Part shown: in pieces, positions 51,114 to 58,405 of the stretch
Layout: each line of letters begins with the position of its first letter
How positions within the stretch are numbered: position 1 is the stretch's first letter
Assembly (NCBI GenBank): GCA_035601835.1
Contig: DATNNM010000008.1
Location: 1-64,000 of the forward strand
DNA: 64,000 nt
Source of the DNA: Candidatus Tumulicola sp.
GTDB taxonomy: Bacteria > Vulcanimicrobiota > Vulcanimicrobiia > Eremiobacterales > Eremiobacteraceae
Direction: 5' to 3'
The notes under the pieces: generated by a model
The model's database searches: none
Told to the model about the DNA's origin: nothing
What the model saw: the letters and a program-made list of their open reading frames with translations, nothing else
Translations under genes and position numbers: made by a program

Positions 51114-51140
51114 ATGTAGTGCCGGGGCTTTAGCCCCGGC
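51114..51140 (+). repeat. TGTAG/TTTA-loop hairpin repeat, copy 7
   Basis: Consensus copy; stem extends to GCCGGGGC/GCCCCGGC. Lies directly after the metalloprotease stop and next to a stem variant. Confidence 0.9.
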
Positions 51141-51143
51141 ATT

Positions 51144-51174
51144 ATTGTAGCGTTCCGAGCGCTAGCTCGGAGGC
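51144..51174 (+). repeat. Stem-variant hairpin repeat (TTGTAGCG-TT-CCGAGC-GCTA-GCTCGG)
   Basis: Same TGTAG lead four bases after copy 7, but stem CCGAGC/GCTCGG with loop GCTA. Fully paired. Suggests a family in which the lead is constant and stems vary together. Confidence 0.65.
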
Positions 51175-51512
51175 TTAGACGGCAGCGTAACGCTGCCCGC
51201 CGGCGCGATCGGCGGCAGCGGCGGGTAAGCAGCCCGATAGCGCTTGAGTTCCGCTTCGATGGGCCACTCGGAGAAGACCCAGATCAGCAAGATGACGATG
51301 TTCACGAGCGGGACCAGCGTGAGAAGGCTGTAGGCGCCCTCGTAACCGCTCTTCACCGCGACGCGCCAGTAGCAATAGATCTGGAACGCCAACGCGGCCA
51401 ATATGAAGATGCCCAACACCACGAACATGCCGACGGCGACGCCGGCCGCGGCTGCCGTGTTCTGTTCGTCGCTGGTCGCGGCAAACAGCAATGCACCGAA
51501 AAGCAAAAACAT
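51162..51512 (-). CDS. Small membrane protein (paralogue A)
   Basis: 116 residues; ribosome site GGGAGG ahead of the ATG. Hydrophobic helices at about 22-46 and 62-82. Contains LLTLVPLVNIVILLIWVFSEWPIEAEL, the same core as the neighbour at 51624 (LLIIPLVNIIMIIWFAFAEWP), so the two arose by duplication. Pro-rich C-terminal tail. Resembles short DUF805/signal-peptidase-associated membrane proteins only loosely; function unknown. Confidence 0.65.
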   Translation of the reverse strand: MFLLFGALLFAATSDEQNTAAAAGVAVGMFVVLGIFILAALAFQIYCYWRVAVKSGYEGAYSLLTLVPLVNIVILLIWVFSEWPIEAELKRYRAAYPPLPPIAPAGSVTLPSKPPS

Positions 51513-51623
51513 GAGAATGCGAACCTCCCATCAAGCAAAAACCGCCGGGCTGAGATAGACCAGCGGCTTGCTTCGAGGAGGCGGCTGGCGGCCCCTTATG
51601 TGACCGCAGCGGGAGGGTTCGAC

Positions 51624-51899
51624 TTAGACTCTGGCCCCTCGTGAAACAGGCCATTCGGCGAAGGCAAACCAGATGATCATGATGATGTTGACGAGCGGGA
51701 TGATCAACAACAGGCAAAGCCACGGGCTGAAGCCTGCCTTCGAGAATATCCTTGACCACAGATAAAGGACGAAGATGCCGACGGCCAGACCGATGATAAT
51801 CGAAACGATCGATGCGCCCGCCATCGCAGCCATCGCGCTGTTGGCGGCTGCCGTGCTATCGTCCGCCAAAAATCCTAATACCAAAGGCAAGAGTTGCAT
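51624..51899 (-). CDS. Small membrane protein (paralogue B)
   Basis: 91 residues; ribosome site AAGGAGGG eight bases before ATG 51899. Helices at about 28-50 and 58-80, with SKAGFSPWLCLLLIIPLVNIIMIIWFAFAEWP matching paralogue A. Its ribosome site lies in the 3' arm of a perfect hairpin, suggesting translational control. It precedes paralogue A on the same strand. Confidence 0.68.
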   Translation of the reverse strand: MQLLPLVLGFLADDSTAAANSAMAAMAGASIVSIIIGLAVGIFVLYLWSRIFSKAGFSPWLCLLLIIPLVNIIMIIWFAFAEWPVSRGARV

Positions 51900-51905
51900 A
51901 GTGAG

Positions 51906-51929
51906 AACCCTCCTTGTGAGCGGAGGGTT
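51906..51929 (-). promoter_or_regulatory. Perfect hairpin covering the ribosome site of paralogue B
   Basis: In mRNA sense: AACCCTCC, loop GCTCACAA, GGAGGGTT, an 8-bp perfect stem. The GGAGGG arm is the Shine-Dalgarno, eight bases before the ATG. The opposing CCCTCC is a perfect anti-Shine-Dalgarno. Confidence 0.55.
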
Positions 51930-51956
51930 TCCCCGCCTGCGTCGGCCTCCCTGCCG

Positions 51957-52475
51957 TTAATGGTATGGCGTCGGGCCTGCGGCAGGCCCGCCGGTATCCA
52001 CAGGCGCAGGAACGCGCGAATGCTGCGCGCCTTGGAACGGCGTGTCGACTCCGTTCAGGGTGATGATGCCGAACATATCGGCGATGCCGTCGAGTGTCGC
52101 ATCGATCTTCCCGACGACGCTGCTGTCAGGTTTGTCCCCGGCTCGAAGGTCGAGCTTGAGATGCGATCCGTCGCGAGTGCCGGTCACGAAAAAGCTGCTC
52201 TTTTTGTCGAGGTCCCACGTGCCGCTGATATTCGTTCCAGCGGCCTTCAACTTCATCGTCGAGTACGAGATGTCGCGCGCCTGCATGATGACCATCCAGG
52301 TTCCGTTCGGGATCAGGTCAAGCGCCATGAAGGGCGTGGGAACGGCTGTGGGCGAGGGCGACGGCGAAGCCTTCGAGGCGGCGGCCGAAGCCGTGGGTCG
52401 CGTTACGCCGGCGGCGACGACGAGCAACGCGGCGGCAAAGGCCAGGAGCCCAAGCGGGCGCCAAGGGGTGCTCAT
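51957..52475 (-). CDS. Secreted protein of unknown function
   Basis: 172 residues from ATG 52475, chosen for the GAGGAG site ten bases upstream and the signal peptide that follows (about 5-32, PLGLLAFAAALLVVAAGVTRPTASAAA). A Ser/Pro linker precedes a beta-rich domain (about 48-150): LIPNGTWMVIMQARDISYSTMKLKAAGTNISGTWDL, TGTRDGSHLKLDLRAG. The shape recalls small lipocalin-like or beta-sandwich secreted domains. No named family. Confidence 0.65.
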   Translation of the reverse strand: MSTPWRPLGLLAFAAALLVVAAGVTRPTASAAASKASPSPSPTAVPTPFMALDLIPNGTWMVIMQARDISYSTMKLKAAGTNISGTWDLDKKSSFFVTGTRDGSHLKLDLRAGDKPDSSVVGKIDATLDGIADMFGIITLNGVDTPFQGAQHSRVPAPVDTGGPAAGPTPYH

Positions 52476-52613
52476 GAAGGGGAAACTCCTCTGGGCTGGG
52501 GGCGGGCGCACTCCGTCTGAAGGTACGACCAATCGCGCATCCCGACCTGGCGGGCAAGCGCGCAGCCGACTATAGAGAGGTCCTGCACCGCGAGCGAGGT
52601 ACTGTGGTAAGCC

Positions 52614-53060
52614 ATGCGCGGTTCAAAATCGCCGGGACATTCCGGGCACTGCGTGATCTACAGCGACGGGGGCTCCAGGGGCAACCCTGGGCCCGCTGCG
52701 GCGGGTGGAGTCGTGCAGCGCGACGACGGCAGCGTCGTCGCCAAAGTGCGCGAATATCTCGGCGTCACGACCAACAACGTCGCGGAATACCGCGCCCTGC
52801 TCTTGCTCCTGCAGCGCGCCCTCGACGAGGGTTTCCAGCAGGTCGACGTCTTCACGGATAGCGAGCTGGTCGAGCGACAGATCAACGGGCCCTACCGCGT
52901 GAAGGACGAGAAGCTGATCCCGCTTCACGCGGCGGCGCGCCGCACCCTCGCGAAATTCGGCGAGTGGCACGTCGTCCATATTCCTCGCGAGAAAAACAAG
53001 GTCGCCGACAAACTCGTGAACGCGGTGCTCGACGAGCATGCGGCGAGGTCGGCCCAGTGA
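52614..53060 (+). CDS. rnhA: Ribonuclease H (RNase HI family)
   Basis: 148 residues. Catalytic acids: Asp in IYSDGGSRGNPGPAAAGGVV, Glu in NNVAEYRALL, Asp in VFTDSELVERQI, and the last Asp in KNKVADKLVN. The QINGPYRVKDEKL stretch matches the prokaryotic RNase HI subgroup that lacks the basic handle. Degrades RNA in RNA-DNA hybrids. Overlaps the D-aminopeptidase gene as GTGA. Confidence 0.93.
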   Translation: MRGSKSPGHSGHCVIYSDGGSRGNPGPAAAGGVVQRDDGSVVAKVREYLGVTTNNVAEYRALLLLLQRALDEGFQQVDVFTDSELVERQINGPYRVKDEKLIPLHAAARRTLAKFGEWHVVHIPREKNKVADKLVNAVLDEHAARSAQ

Positions 53061-53893
53061 CGGGTCCTTCCGTCTACGTGTCGGTAGACATGGAGGGCTG
53101 CGCGGATCTCGTCCACTGGGATGAAGTGCGCCCTGGAGCAAGCGCCGAGTACGAACGAGCGCGCCGCATCATGACGCATGAGGTCAACGCGGTGGTCGTT
53201 GGCGCGTTCGAAGGCGGAGCGGCTCGAGTCGTCGTCAACGACTCGCATTCGACGATGCGCAATCTGATCGCCGGCGAGTTGGATCCGCGTGCCGTCGTCG
53301 TCAGCGGCAGACTCAAACCGCAGTTCATGCTCGAAGGCATCGGCGGGGGCTTCGAGCTCGCCTTTTTTGTCGGTTACCACGGGGCTATCGGCGACGGCAA
53401 CGCGGTCATGGGTCACACGTACAGTCCGCGCATCATCTATGAATGTCGCCTGCATGGCCGGGCGGTCGGCGAGATCACCATCAACGCCGCGCTTGCCGGA
53501 CATTACGGCGTGCCGGTCGCGCTGGTTTCGGGTGATGCGACGACGCTCGAAGAAGCGAAGCAAGCCGCGCCGCGCGCGCTGGGCGTCGAGACGAAACGAA
53601 GCATCAGTTATTATGCCGCCGACAGCCTGTCGCCGGCTTTGGTGCGCGAGGATTTGCGCAGCGCCGCAACTCGTGCGGTGCGCGACGCGGGAGCGTTTCA
53701 GCCGCTGCTTCTCGAAACACCCATAGTGATGGAGTTCGACACGCTCACGACGGCGCATGCGGATGTGCTGAGTTGGATCCCCAGCGCGCAACGCGCAAGC
53801 GCGCGGACGATTCGATTTCAGCTCCCCGACGCCGCGGAGATGTACCGGGCACTGATGGCGGTCATCTACCTCGGCGCGACCGCATCCCGATGA
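53057..53893 (+). CDS. M55 family D-aminopeptidase (DppA-like)
   Basis: 278 residues from GTG 53057; the open frame upstream overlaps rnhA. VYVSVDMEGCADLVHWDEV gives the Asp-x-Glu zinc ligands (about 11 and 13). VVNDSHSTMRNL and FVGYHGAIGDGNAVMGHTY supply His ligands, and ALVSGDATTLEEA follows. M55 enzymes cut D-amino-acid dipeptides from peptidoglycan turnover, fitting a neighbouring polysaccharide deacetylase. No dpp transporter genes adjoin; one orphan DppB-type permease lies at 7.4 kb. Confidence 0.88.
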   Translation: MTGPSVYVSVDMEGCADLVHWDEVRPGASAEYERARRIMTHEVNAVVVGAFEGGAARVVVNDSHSTMRNLIAGELDPRAVVVSGRLKPQFMLEGIGGGFELAFFVGYHGAIGDGNAVMGHTYSPRIIYECRLHGRAVGEITINAALAGHYGVPVALVSGDATTLEEAKQAAPRALGVETKRSISYYAADSLSPALVREDLRSAATRAVRDAGAFQPLLLETPIVMEFDTLTTAHADVLSWIPSAQRASARTIRFQLPDAAEMYRALMAVIYLGATASR

Positions 53894-54573
53894 ACGAGCG
53901 CACGCGCAGCATTATGGTCGTCGCGATCTGCATCGCGGCCGTAGTCCTCGGCTACAAATTCTTTCTGCAGCCGTACTTCGCGCAGGAGCGTGCGGTGATC
54001 AAGGTGTTGTCCGAACGCAGCACCTGGAACGTCACGCTCCAGGAGTACGTCATCAACGGAGCGATCTCTGCGCAGACCTTTCGCGTCGCCAACGATGACG
54101 GCAAGGTCAAGATGTTCTACTCGGCGACGAGCCGGAGCGGTTTGATCACCAAGCAGTTCGACGTGCAGCTGTTCGGGCCCAACGCGACGTTCCTCTACGA
54201 AGAGCTGCGCGCCGACGGCATCTGGGAACTCGAGGACAAGCCGCTGCTGCCCCACCCGCGCGACGAGTATATCGCATTCGTCTCGCAGACGCTTGGCAAT
54301 GAGGGCGGCAGCCGCGCTTTCGGATTTTCCGATCCGCAATACTGGGCGGCGACCAATGCGCGCGAGTTCAGTCTGCATCCGCAGGCGACGGGCTCTGGCC
54401 CGCAACTGACGTCGGTCAGCGGGCGCTCGCTGCGCGAACCTCGCTATCTCAAAATCGTGCGATTGATCAAGGACTTCGGACCGGCCAGCGTTCAGCAGGC
54501 GGAGGCGAAGATCCGCGCCGAGCTGATCGAAGCCGACAGCGGTTTGCGGCCTCCCAAGGCGAGCGCTCCGTGA
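53890..54573 (+). CDS. Membrane-anchored protein of unknown function
   Basis: 227 residues from ATG 53890 (ATGA overlap). One N-terminal anchor (about 8-27, IMVVAICIAAVVLGYKFFLQPYF) precedes an exported mixed alpha/beta domain with SGLITKQFDVQLFGPNATFLYEELRADGIWELEDK and a FSDPQYWAATNAREFSLHP stretch. No family recognised. The position between D-aminopeptidase and deacetylase suggests an envelope role. Confidence 0.65.
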   Translation: MNERTRSIMVVAICIAAVVLGYKFFLQPYFAQERAVIKVLSERSTWNVTLQEYVINGAISAQTFRVANDDGKVKMFYSATSRSGLITKQFDVQLFGPNATFLYEELRADGIWELEDKPLLPHPRDEYIAFVSQTLGNEGGSRAFGFSDPQYWAATNAREFSLHPQATGSGPQLTSVSGRSLREPRYLKIVRLIKDFGPASVQQAEAKIRAELIEADSGLRPPKASAP

Positions 54574-55352
54574 AAGCGGCCGCCTTCGTTCTCCGCCGCC
54601 ATTGGCGCTTGTTCGCCGCTGCGGCCGCGATAGGCGTCTTGCTCGCGGGCCTGACGTGGTTCGTCATGGAGAATCCTTACAACCAGACGTTCGGCTACAC
54701 GATCACGAGAGTCCCCAACACGGAAAAGCTCGTCGCGCTGACGTTCGACGACGGACCGAATCCGCCGTACACGGATCAAATCGTAGAGTATTTGCATCAG
54801 CAGCACGTTCCGGCGACGTTCTTCGTGGTCGGGCGCGCGGTTGAGCGATATCCGGACGTCGTCCGGCGTGAGGCCGAATACGGAAACGCGCTCGGCAACC
54901 ACTCCTGGGATCACGCGCACCTCGTGCTCGAGACGCGGCGCCACATCCGCAGCGAACTCGAGCAGACCGATGCGGCGATCGTGAAAGCCTCAGGCGTGCA
55001 CACGAACTTGTTCCGCCCGCCCTTCGGCGCCCGCGATTACGCCGTCATCGGGGTGGCGCACGACCTGGGGTACCAAGTCATCATGTGGTCGGCGCCGCTG
55101 CCGCGCGATTGGGAACGCCCGCCGCCGGACGTCATCGCCGCTAGAGTCCTCAAGTACGTGAGCAGCGGCAGCATCATCGTGCTCCACGACGGCAACAAAG
55201 GCCGCGGCGGCGATCGGTCCAACACGGTGGAAGCGACCAAGCTGATCGTGTCGGCACTACGCCAACAGGGTTATCGATTCGTCACCGTGCCCGAACTCAT
55301 GCGCTTAGGGCTCGCGCCTAGCACGCCGGCGGTAGGGGCGGCCGAACCGTAA
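54570..55352 (+). CDS. Polysaccharide deacetylase (CE4)
   Basis: 260 residues, GTG start overlapping the previous stop. N-terminal membrane anchor (about 12-33). NodB homology domain: motif 1 LTFDDGPNPPYT (Asp60-Asp61), motif 2 GNHSWDHAHL (metal His), motif 3 LFRPPFGARDY, motif 5 SIIVLHDGNKG. Removes acetyl groups from peptidoglycan or chitin-like glycans at the envelope. Last gene of the rnhA operon; converges on the nuclease gene. Confidence 0.9.
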   Translation: MKAAAFVLRRHWRLFAAAAAIGVLLAGLTWFVMENPYNQTFGYTITRVPNTEKLVALTFDDGPNPPYTDQIVEYLHQQHVPATFFVVGRAVERYPDVVRREAEYGNALGNHSWDHAHLVLETRRHIRSELEQTDAAIVKASGVHTNLFRPPFGARDYAVIGVAHDLGYQVIMWSAPLPRDWERPPPDVIAARVLKYVSSGSIIVLHDGNKGRGGDRSNTVEATKLIVSALRQQGYRFVTVPELMRLGLAPSTPAVGAAEP

Positions 55353-55364
55353 CCTAGGGTAACA

Positions 55365-56297
55365 CTAGCGGCCGCACAGTTCGCGGAAGTTGCAGCTGCG
55401 GCACGACGCGAGATTGGTGGTCATCGGGAACTGCGACATGTCGCCCGCCTCGTTGCGCTCGACGTCGGTGAGCCGGCTGCGCACGTCGGTGACGTAGGTC
55501 TGGATGTTGCGCCGCGCTTCTTCGACGCCGTCGCTTAGACGATCGAACGTTTCGGAGCCGCCGGCGCGCACGTAGACCAGATGCGCCGTGATGCGCTCGA
55601 TCGGCGTGCCGAACTGCTCGGCGACGAATAAGCCATAAACCGCCAATTGCGCCATGTTGGCCTTGTTGCGGCGTTTGCCGGTTTTCCAATCGACGATGTG
55701 CAGATCGGCGTCGCTGTCGGCGACGATCAGATCCGGTGCGGCGAAGACCAACAGGCCGTCGACGGTGACTCGTTTGCGCCCGAACTCCCGCGGATCGATG
55801 AATTTCAAACGCTTTGGGTCCGTATTGAAGATGCGCCTGCCGAACGGGCTCGCCGCGAGGCCTTCGGCGCACGCGCGCACGTCATCGAGCGCGGTCTCGC
55901 GCATCTCCGTCGTCACGCCGCCGCCGTAGTAGTCTTCGAAAAGGATGGCGTAATCTTTTGGGTTGCTGAAACGTTCCCAGTCGCGATCGTGCGACTCGCG
56001 CATGCGCCGCAACAGACGGCGTTCCATGTCCTGGCGCAACTGGGCGGCAGGTACGGGTCCTGGAGCGGCCGGTCTGCGCCGTAAGATCTCGCTCAACTCT
56101 TCATGGAAAGTGTCCCCGACAAGCATCGCGATCGTTTGGATCCGCTTGAGCCGGTACGCGAGCGCGCTTTCCCGCGCGGCGTCCGAGCGCCAGCCGCCCC
56201 ATGAGCCGTATTGCTGCCAATACAGCTTGCGCGGGCATTCATAAAAGGTCTGATGCCGCGACCACGACCAGGCGAATTCGTTTTGGATATCAGGCAC
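55365..56297 (-). CDS. PD-(D/E)XK nuclease with probable iron-sulphur Cys cluster (RecB/Cas4-like)
   Basis: 310 residues from GTG 56297, overlapping the upstream stop as TAGTG. Begins WSWSRHQTFYECPRKLYWQQYG, the typical entry of RecB/AddB/Cas4 nucleases. The core has DGLLVFAAPDLIVADSDADLHIVDWKTGKR with the D...DxK metal site and a following helix Q..VYGLF. C-terminal CRSCNFRELC plus the early Cys give four Cys, as in 4Fe-4S Cas4 and AddB. No CRISPR or helicase gene lies nearby, so a stand-alone repair nuclease is inferred. Confidence 0.82.
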   Translation of the reverse strand: MPDIQNEFAWSWSRHQTFYECPRKLYWQQYGSWGGWRSDAARESALAYRLKRIQTIAMLVGDTFHEELSEILRRRPAAPGPVPAAQLRQDMERRLLRRMRESHDRDWERFSNPKDYAILFEDYYGGGVTTEMRETALDDVRACAEGLAASPFGRRIFNTDPKRLKFIDPREFGRKRVTVDGLLVFAAPDLIVADSDADLHIVDWKTGKRRNKANMAQLAVYGLFVAEQFGTPIERITAHLVYVRAGGSETFDRLSDGVEEARRNIQTYVTDVRSRLTDVERNEAGDMSQFPMTTNLASCRSCNFRELCGR

Positions 56298-56584
56298 TAT
56301 GAATCGTCTTCCACCAGGCCGGAATCGAACTCGAGGATATCGAGCGCTTCGTCTGCTTGCGCCGACGGCACGCACACGAGCGACTCGCCGCCGAATAGGG
56401 AACTGCCTCCGAGCATGCCGCCAAAGCCCTCGAACGCAAGGTCGCCCATGAGGGGAAAAGGCTTCGCGTCAAGGCCGTGTTCACGCAGCAACGTGAAAGC
56501 CAACTCGTCGGCGATCGTCGTCTGCGCGAACACCGCGACGAAGTCTCCTTCGATGGGCTTGGGTGGATCGATGAGGTAGCCCAC
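56297..56584 (-). CDS. DUF2007-like small protein
   Basis: 95 residues from GTG 56584. FVAVFAQTTIADELAFTLLREHGLDAKPFP and SLVCVPSAQADEALDILEF follow the DUF2007 (putative signal-transducing, GlnB-like fold) pattern. A Gly/Met-rich loop is inserted in the middle (FGGMLGGSSLFGG). Four bases separate it from the NUDIX stop, and its own stop overlaps the nuclease start. Confidence 0.65.
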   Translation of the reverse strand: MGYLIDPPKPIEGDFVAVFAQTTIADELAFTLLREHGLDAKPFPLMGDLAFEGFGGMLGGSSLFGGESLVCVPSAQADEALDILEFDSGLVEDDS

Positions 56585-56588
56585 GCAC

Positions 56589-57080
56589 CTAGCCTGCGTA
56601 CGGGCGCGGGGCGCCGCGGAAAAAGGGCTCGACGACATCCTCAGCGCGGAAGGAGAAGTAGCGCCGCTCCAGATCTCCGGAGAGCGCCGCAGCCACCGGA
56701 ATCCGCAAGACGTCGGCGCGCAGCAGCGCGGGCGCCTCCGCGACGGGCACAAAGCGTGCCGTCACCACGCGCGAATCACGCGGCCTCGGCTGGACGCCCG
56801 CCTCAAGCTCTTCGACCGCAAAGGTGCAGTTCATGACGTGCAAGTCGCGCGCCGCATCGATCGACTCACTCACGTAGACAAGCGGCCCGATGCGGACGGG
56901 CAGCGATGCTTCCTCGAAGAACTCGCGCACGACGGTTTCGGCTTTCGTTTCGCCGGATTCTTGGCGACCGCCGGGCAGCGTCCACAAAGGCTCAGGCTCG
57001 CCCTCATAGGTGCATCGCGTCAGCAGCACGCTGTCACCGCGTCGCAGTATGCCGCTGCACAGCTGCACGATGGCGGGCAC
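56589..57080 (-). CDS. NUDIX hydrolase
   Basis: 163 residues from GTG 57080, overlapping the stop of the DUF2269 gene as TAGTG. The Nudix box GGRQESGETKAETVVREFFEEASL (about 45-68) is complete with REFFEEAS as RExxEE. It is preceded by GDSVLLTRCTYEGEPEPLWTLPGG. Hydrolyses nucleoside diphosphate-X compounds; substrate unknown. Could clean damaged nucleotides, in keeping with the neighbouring repair genes. Confidence 0.85.
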   Translation of the reverse strand: MPAIVQLCSGILRRGDSVLLTRCTYEGEPEPLWTLPGGRQESGETKAETVVREFFEEASLPVRIGPLVYVSESIDAARDLHVMNCTFAVEELEAGVQPRPRDSRVVTARFVPVAEAPALLRADVLRIPVAAALSGDLERRYFSFRAEDVVEPFFRGAPRPYAG

Positions 57081-57568
57081 TACAGATGAAAGGCGGGCAA
57101 CATCGGCTTGGCGATCATGATCACAAGCGCGATGAGCGGAGCCACGAGCGCGATCATGCCCCACACGTTCCAACTCGCCGAACCCTGTTTGTATGCGTTC
57201 CAATCGACCGTGCCGGCGCCGGCGCCCGACTGCGCGATGGCGAGAAGCCGGCGTTGGAGTCTGCTGATGGGCCCGAAGGCGATGCCCGCGATGATGAACA
57301 GCACGATCGGCCATAAGACCCAACCCGTGCTCAAGAACGGTATGTGGCCTATCAAGGCGGTCCCGATCCCAGCCGCGACGATCAAGACGGCTCCGGGGAT
57401 GGTGAAGACGCGATCCGCGAGGATGATGCCGCGCAGCGTGTGCGCGATGATCTTGGCGTCCTGCGTTTGATCGGCGATCGCTTTCCACAAGATCCCGACC
57501 GTGATGTTGCCCAAGAACATGACGACGGCGGCGACGTGGACCACCTTCAAAACGACATACAGATTCAA
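57080..57568 (-). CDS. DUF2269-family membrane protein
   Basis: 162 residues, four or five membrane helices. Begins LYVVLKVVHVAAVVMFLGNITVGILWK with conserved His10-type residue typical of DUF2269. AGIAFGPISRLQRRL and a closing helix MIALVAPLIALVIMIAKP follow. First gene of the minus-strand operon, divergent from imuA across the LexA-box promoter. Confidence 0.78.
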   Translation of the reverse strand: MNLYVVLKVVHVAAVVMFLGNITVGILWKAIADQTQDAKIIAHTLRGIILADRVFTIPGAVLIVAAGIGTALIGHIPFLSTGWVLWPIVLFIIAGIAFGPISRLQRRLLAIAQSGAGAGTVDWNAYKQGSASWNVWGMIALVAPLIALVIMIAKPMLPAFHL

Positions 57569-57627
57569 GACAGCCTCCCGAGATTTTGCGACTTGGCAGG
57601 CTAAGAGTATAGCATCAGCTTTCAGGC

Positions 57628-57656
57628 TTGCTATCGAACATATGTTCGATTATACT
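57628..57656 (+). promoter_or_regulatory. SOS promoter with LexA box in the spacer
   Basis: TTGCTA (57628-57633), 17 bases, TATACT (57651-57656). The spacer contains CGAACATATGTTCG (57635-57648), a perfect 14-bp palindrome matching the Gram-positive-type LexA consensus CGAACRNRYGTTCG. Bound LexA would block RNA polymerase. The imuA ATG lies only nine bases past the -10 element. The box could also affect the divergent DUF2269 operon. Confidence 0.85.
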
Positions 57657-57664
57657 ATACCCCC

Positions 57665-58405
57665 ATGCCTTCTTCCGTTGCTGAACTCCGCGCGCTCGTG
57701 GAGCGCCGCTGGCATGGCGCTATCGCTCATGCCGGGGCTGCCGTGCAAAGAGGCAGCCCGACGGGTATGCCTGCGCTTGACGCCCTGCTCGGCCCCCGCG
57801 GTGTGCCCAAAGGGCAGCTGACCGAGATCTTCGGGTCGTCCTCCTCCGGGAAGACCACCCTTGCGCTGGCGCTGCTGGCGGCGTGCACGCGCGAAGGCGG
57901 GATCGGGGCGTATATCGATCCTGCGCTCAGCTTGTTCGCGCCGGTCGCGGCGGGCGCAGGCATCGATCTGCGGCGGATCATCGTGGTGCGCCCGCGCGAC
58001 GAGGCGGCGGCGCGGCGCGCCGTGGATGCGCTGGTGCGCGGCGGCGCATGCGGCGTGGTCGCGCTTGATTGCGGTGACTGGCCGCATGTCCTCCAGACGC
58101 ATCATTGCGCGCGCCTCGTGGCACAAGCGGAGAAGACCGGCACGGTGCTGCTGGTGATCTCCGGCGGCAGCAACGCGGCGCTGGCATCGTTCGCATCGCT
58201 GCGCTTGCGCGCACACGGCCTTGCGCCGCTTTGGCAGGACGGCAGTGACGGCGGCCGCAGACTCCAGGGTTGCGTCGCGACGATCGACGTTGCGAAAGCG
58301 CGCTCGACGTCACCGGGACGCAGCGTGTCGTTCGAAGCCGCGATCCCCGACGTCGCCGGCACCTACGTAACATCCGAGCTAGCGCTCGGAACGCTACATT
58401 TATGA
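57665..58405 (+). CDS. imuA: ImuA, RecA-like mutasome accessory protein
   Basis: 246 residues from ATG 57665, so close to the -10 element that the mRNA should be leaderless. RecA/SulA-like core: ALLGPRGVPKGQLTEIFGSSSSGKTTLA with Walker A GSSSSGKT (about 57-64), GGIGAYIDPALSLFAPVAAGAGIDL, and a hydrophobic Walker B region (GACGVVALDCGDW). In other bacteria ImuA, ImuB and DnaE2 cooperate in damage-induced mutagenesis. Overlaps imuB as ATGA. Confidence 0.85.
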   Translation: MPSSVAELRALVERRWHGAIAHAGAAVQRGSPTGMPALDALLGPRGVPKGQLTEIFGSSSSGKTTLALALLAACTREGGIGAYIDPALSLFAPVAAGAGIDLRRIIVVRPRDEAAARRAVDALVRGGACGVVALDCGDWPHVLQTHHCARLVAQAEKTGTVLLVISGGSNAALASFASLRLRAHGLAPLWQDGSDGGRRLQGCVATIDVAKARSTSPGRSVSFEAAIPDVAGTYVTSELALGTLHL

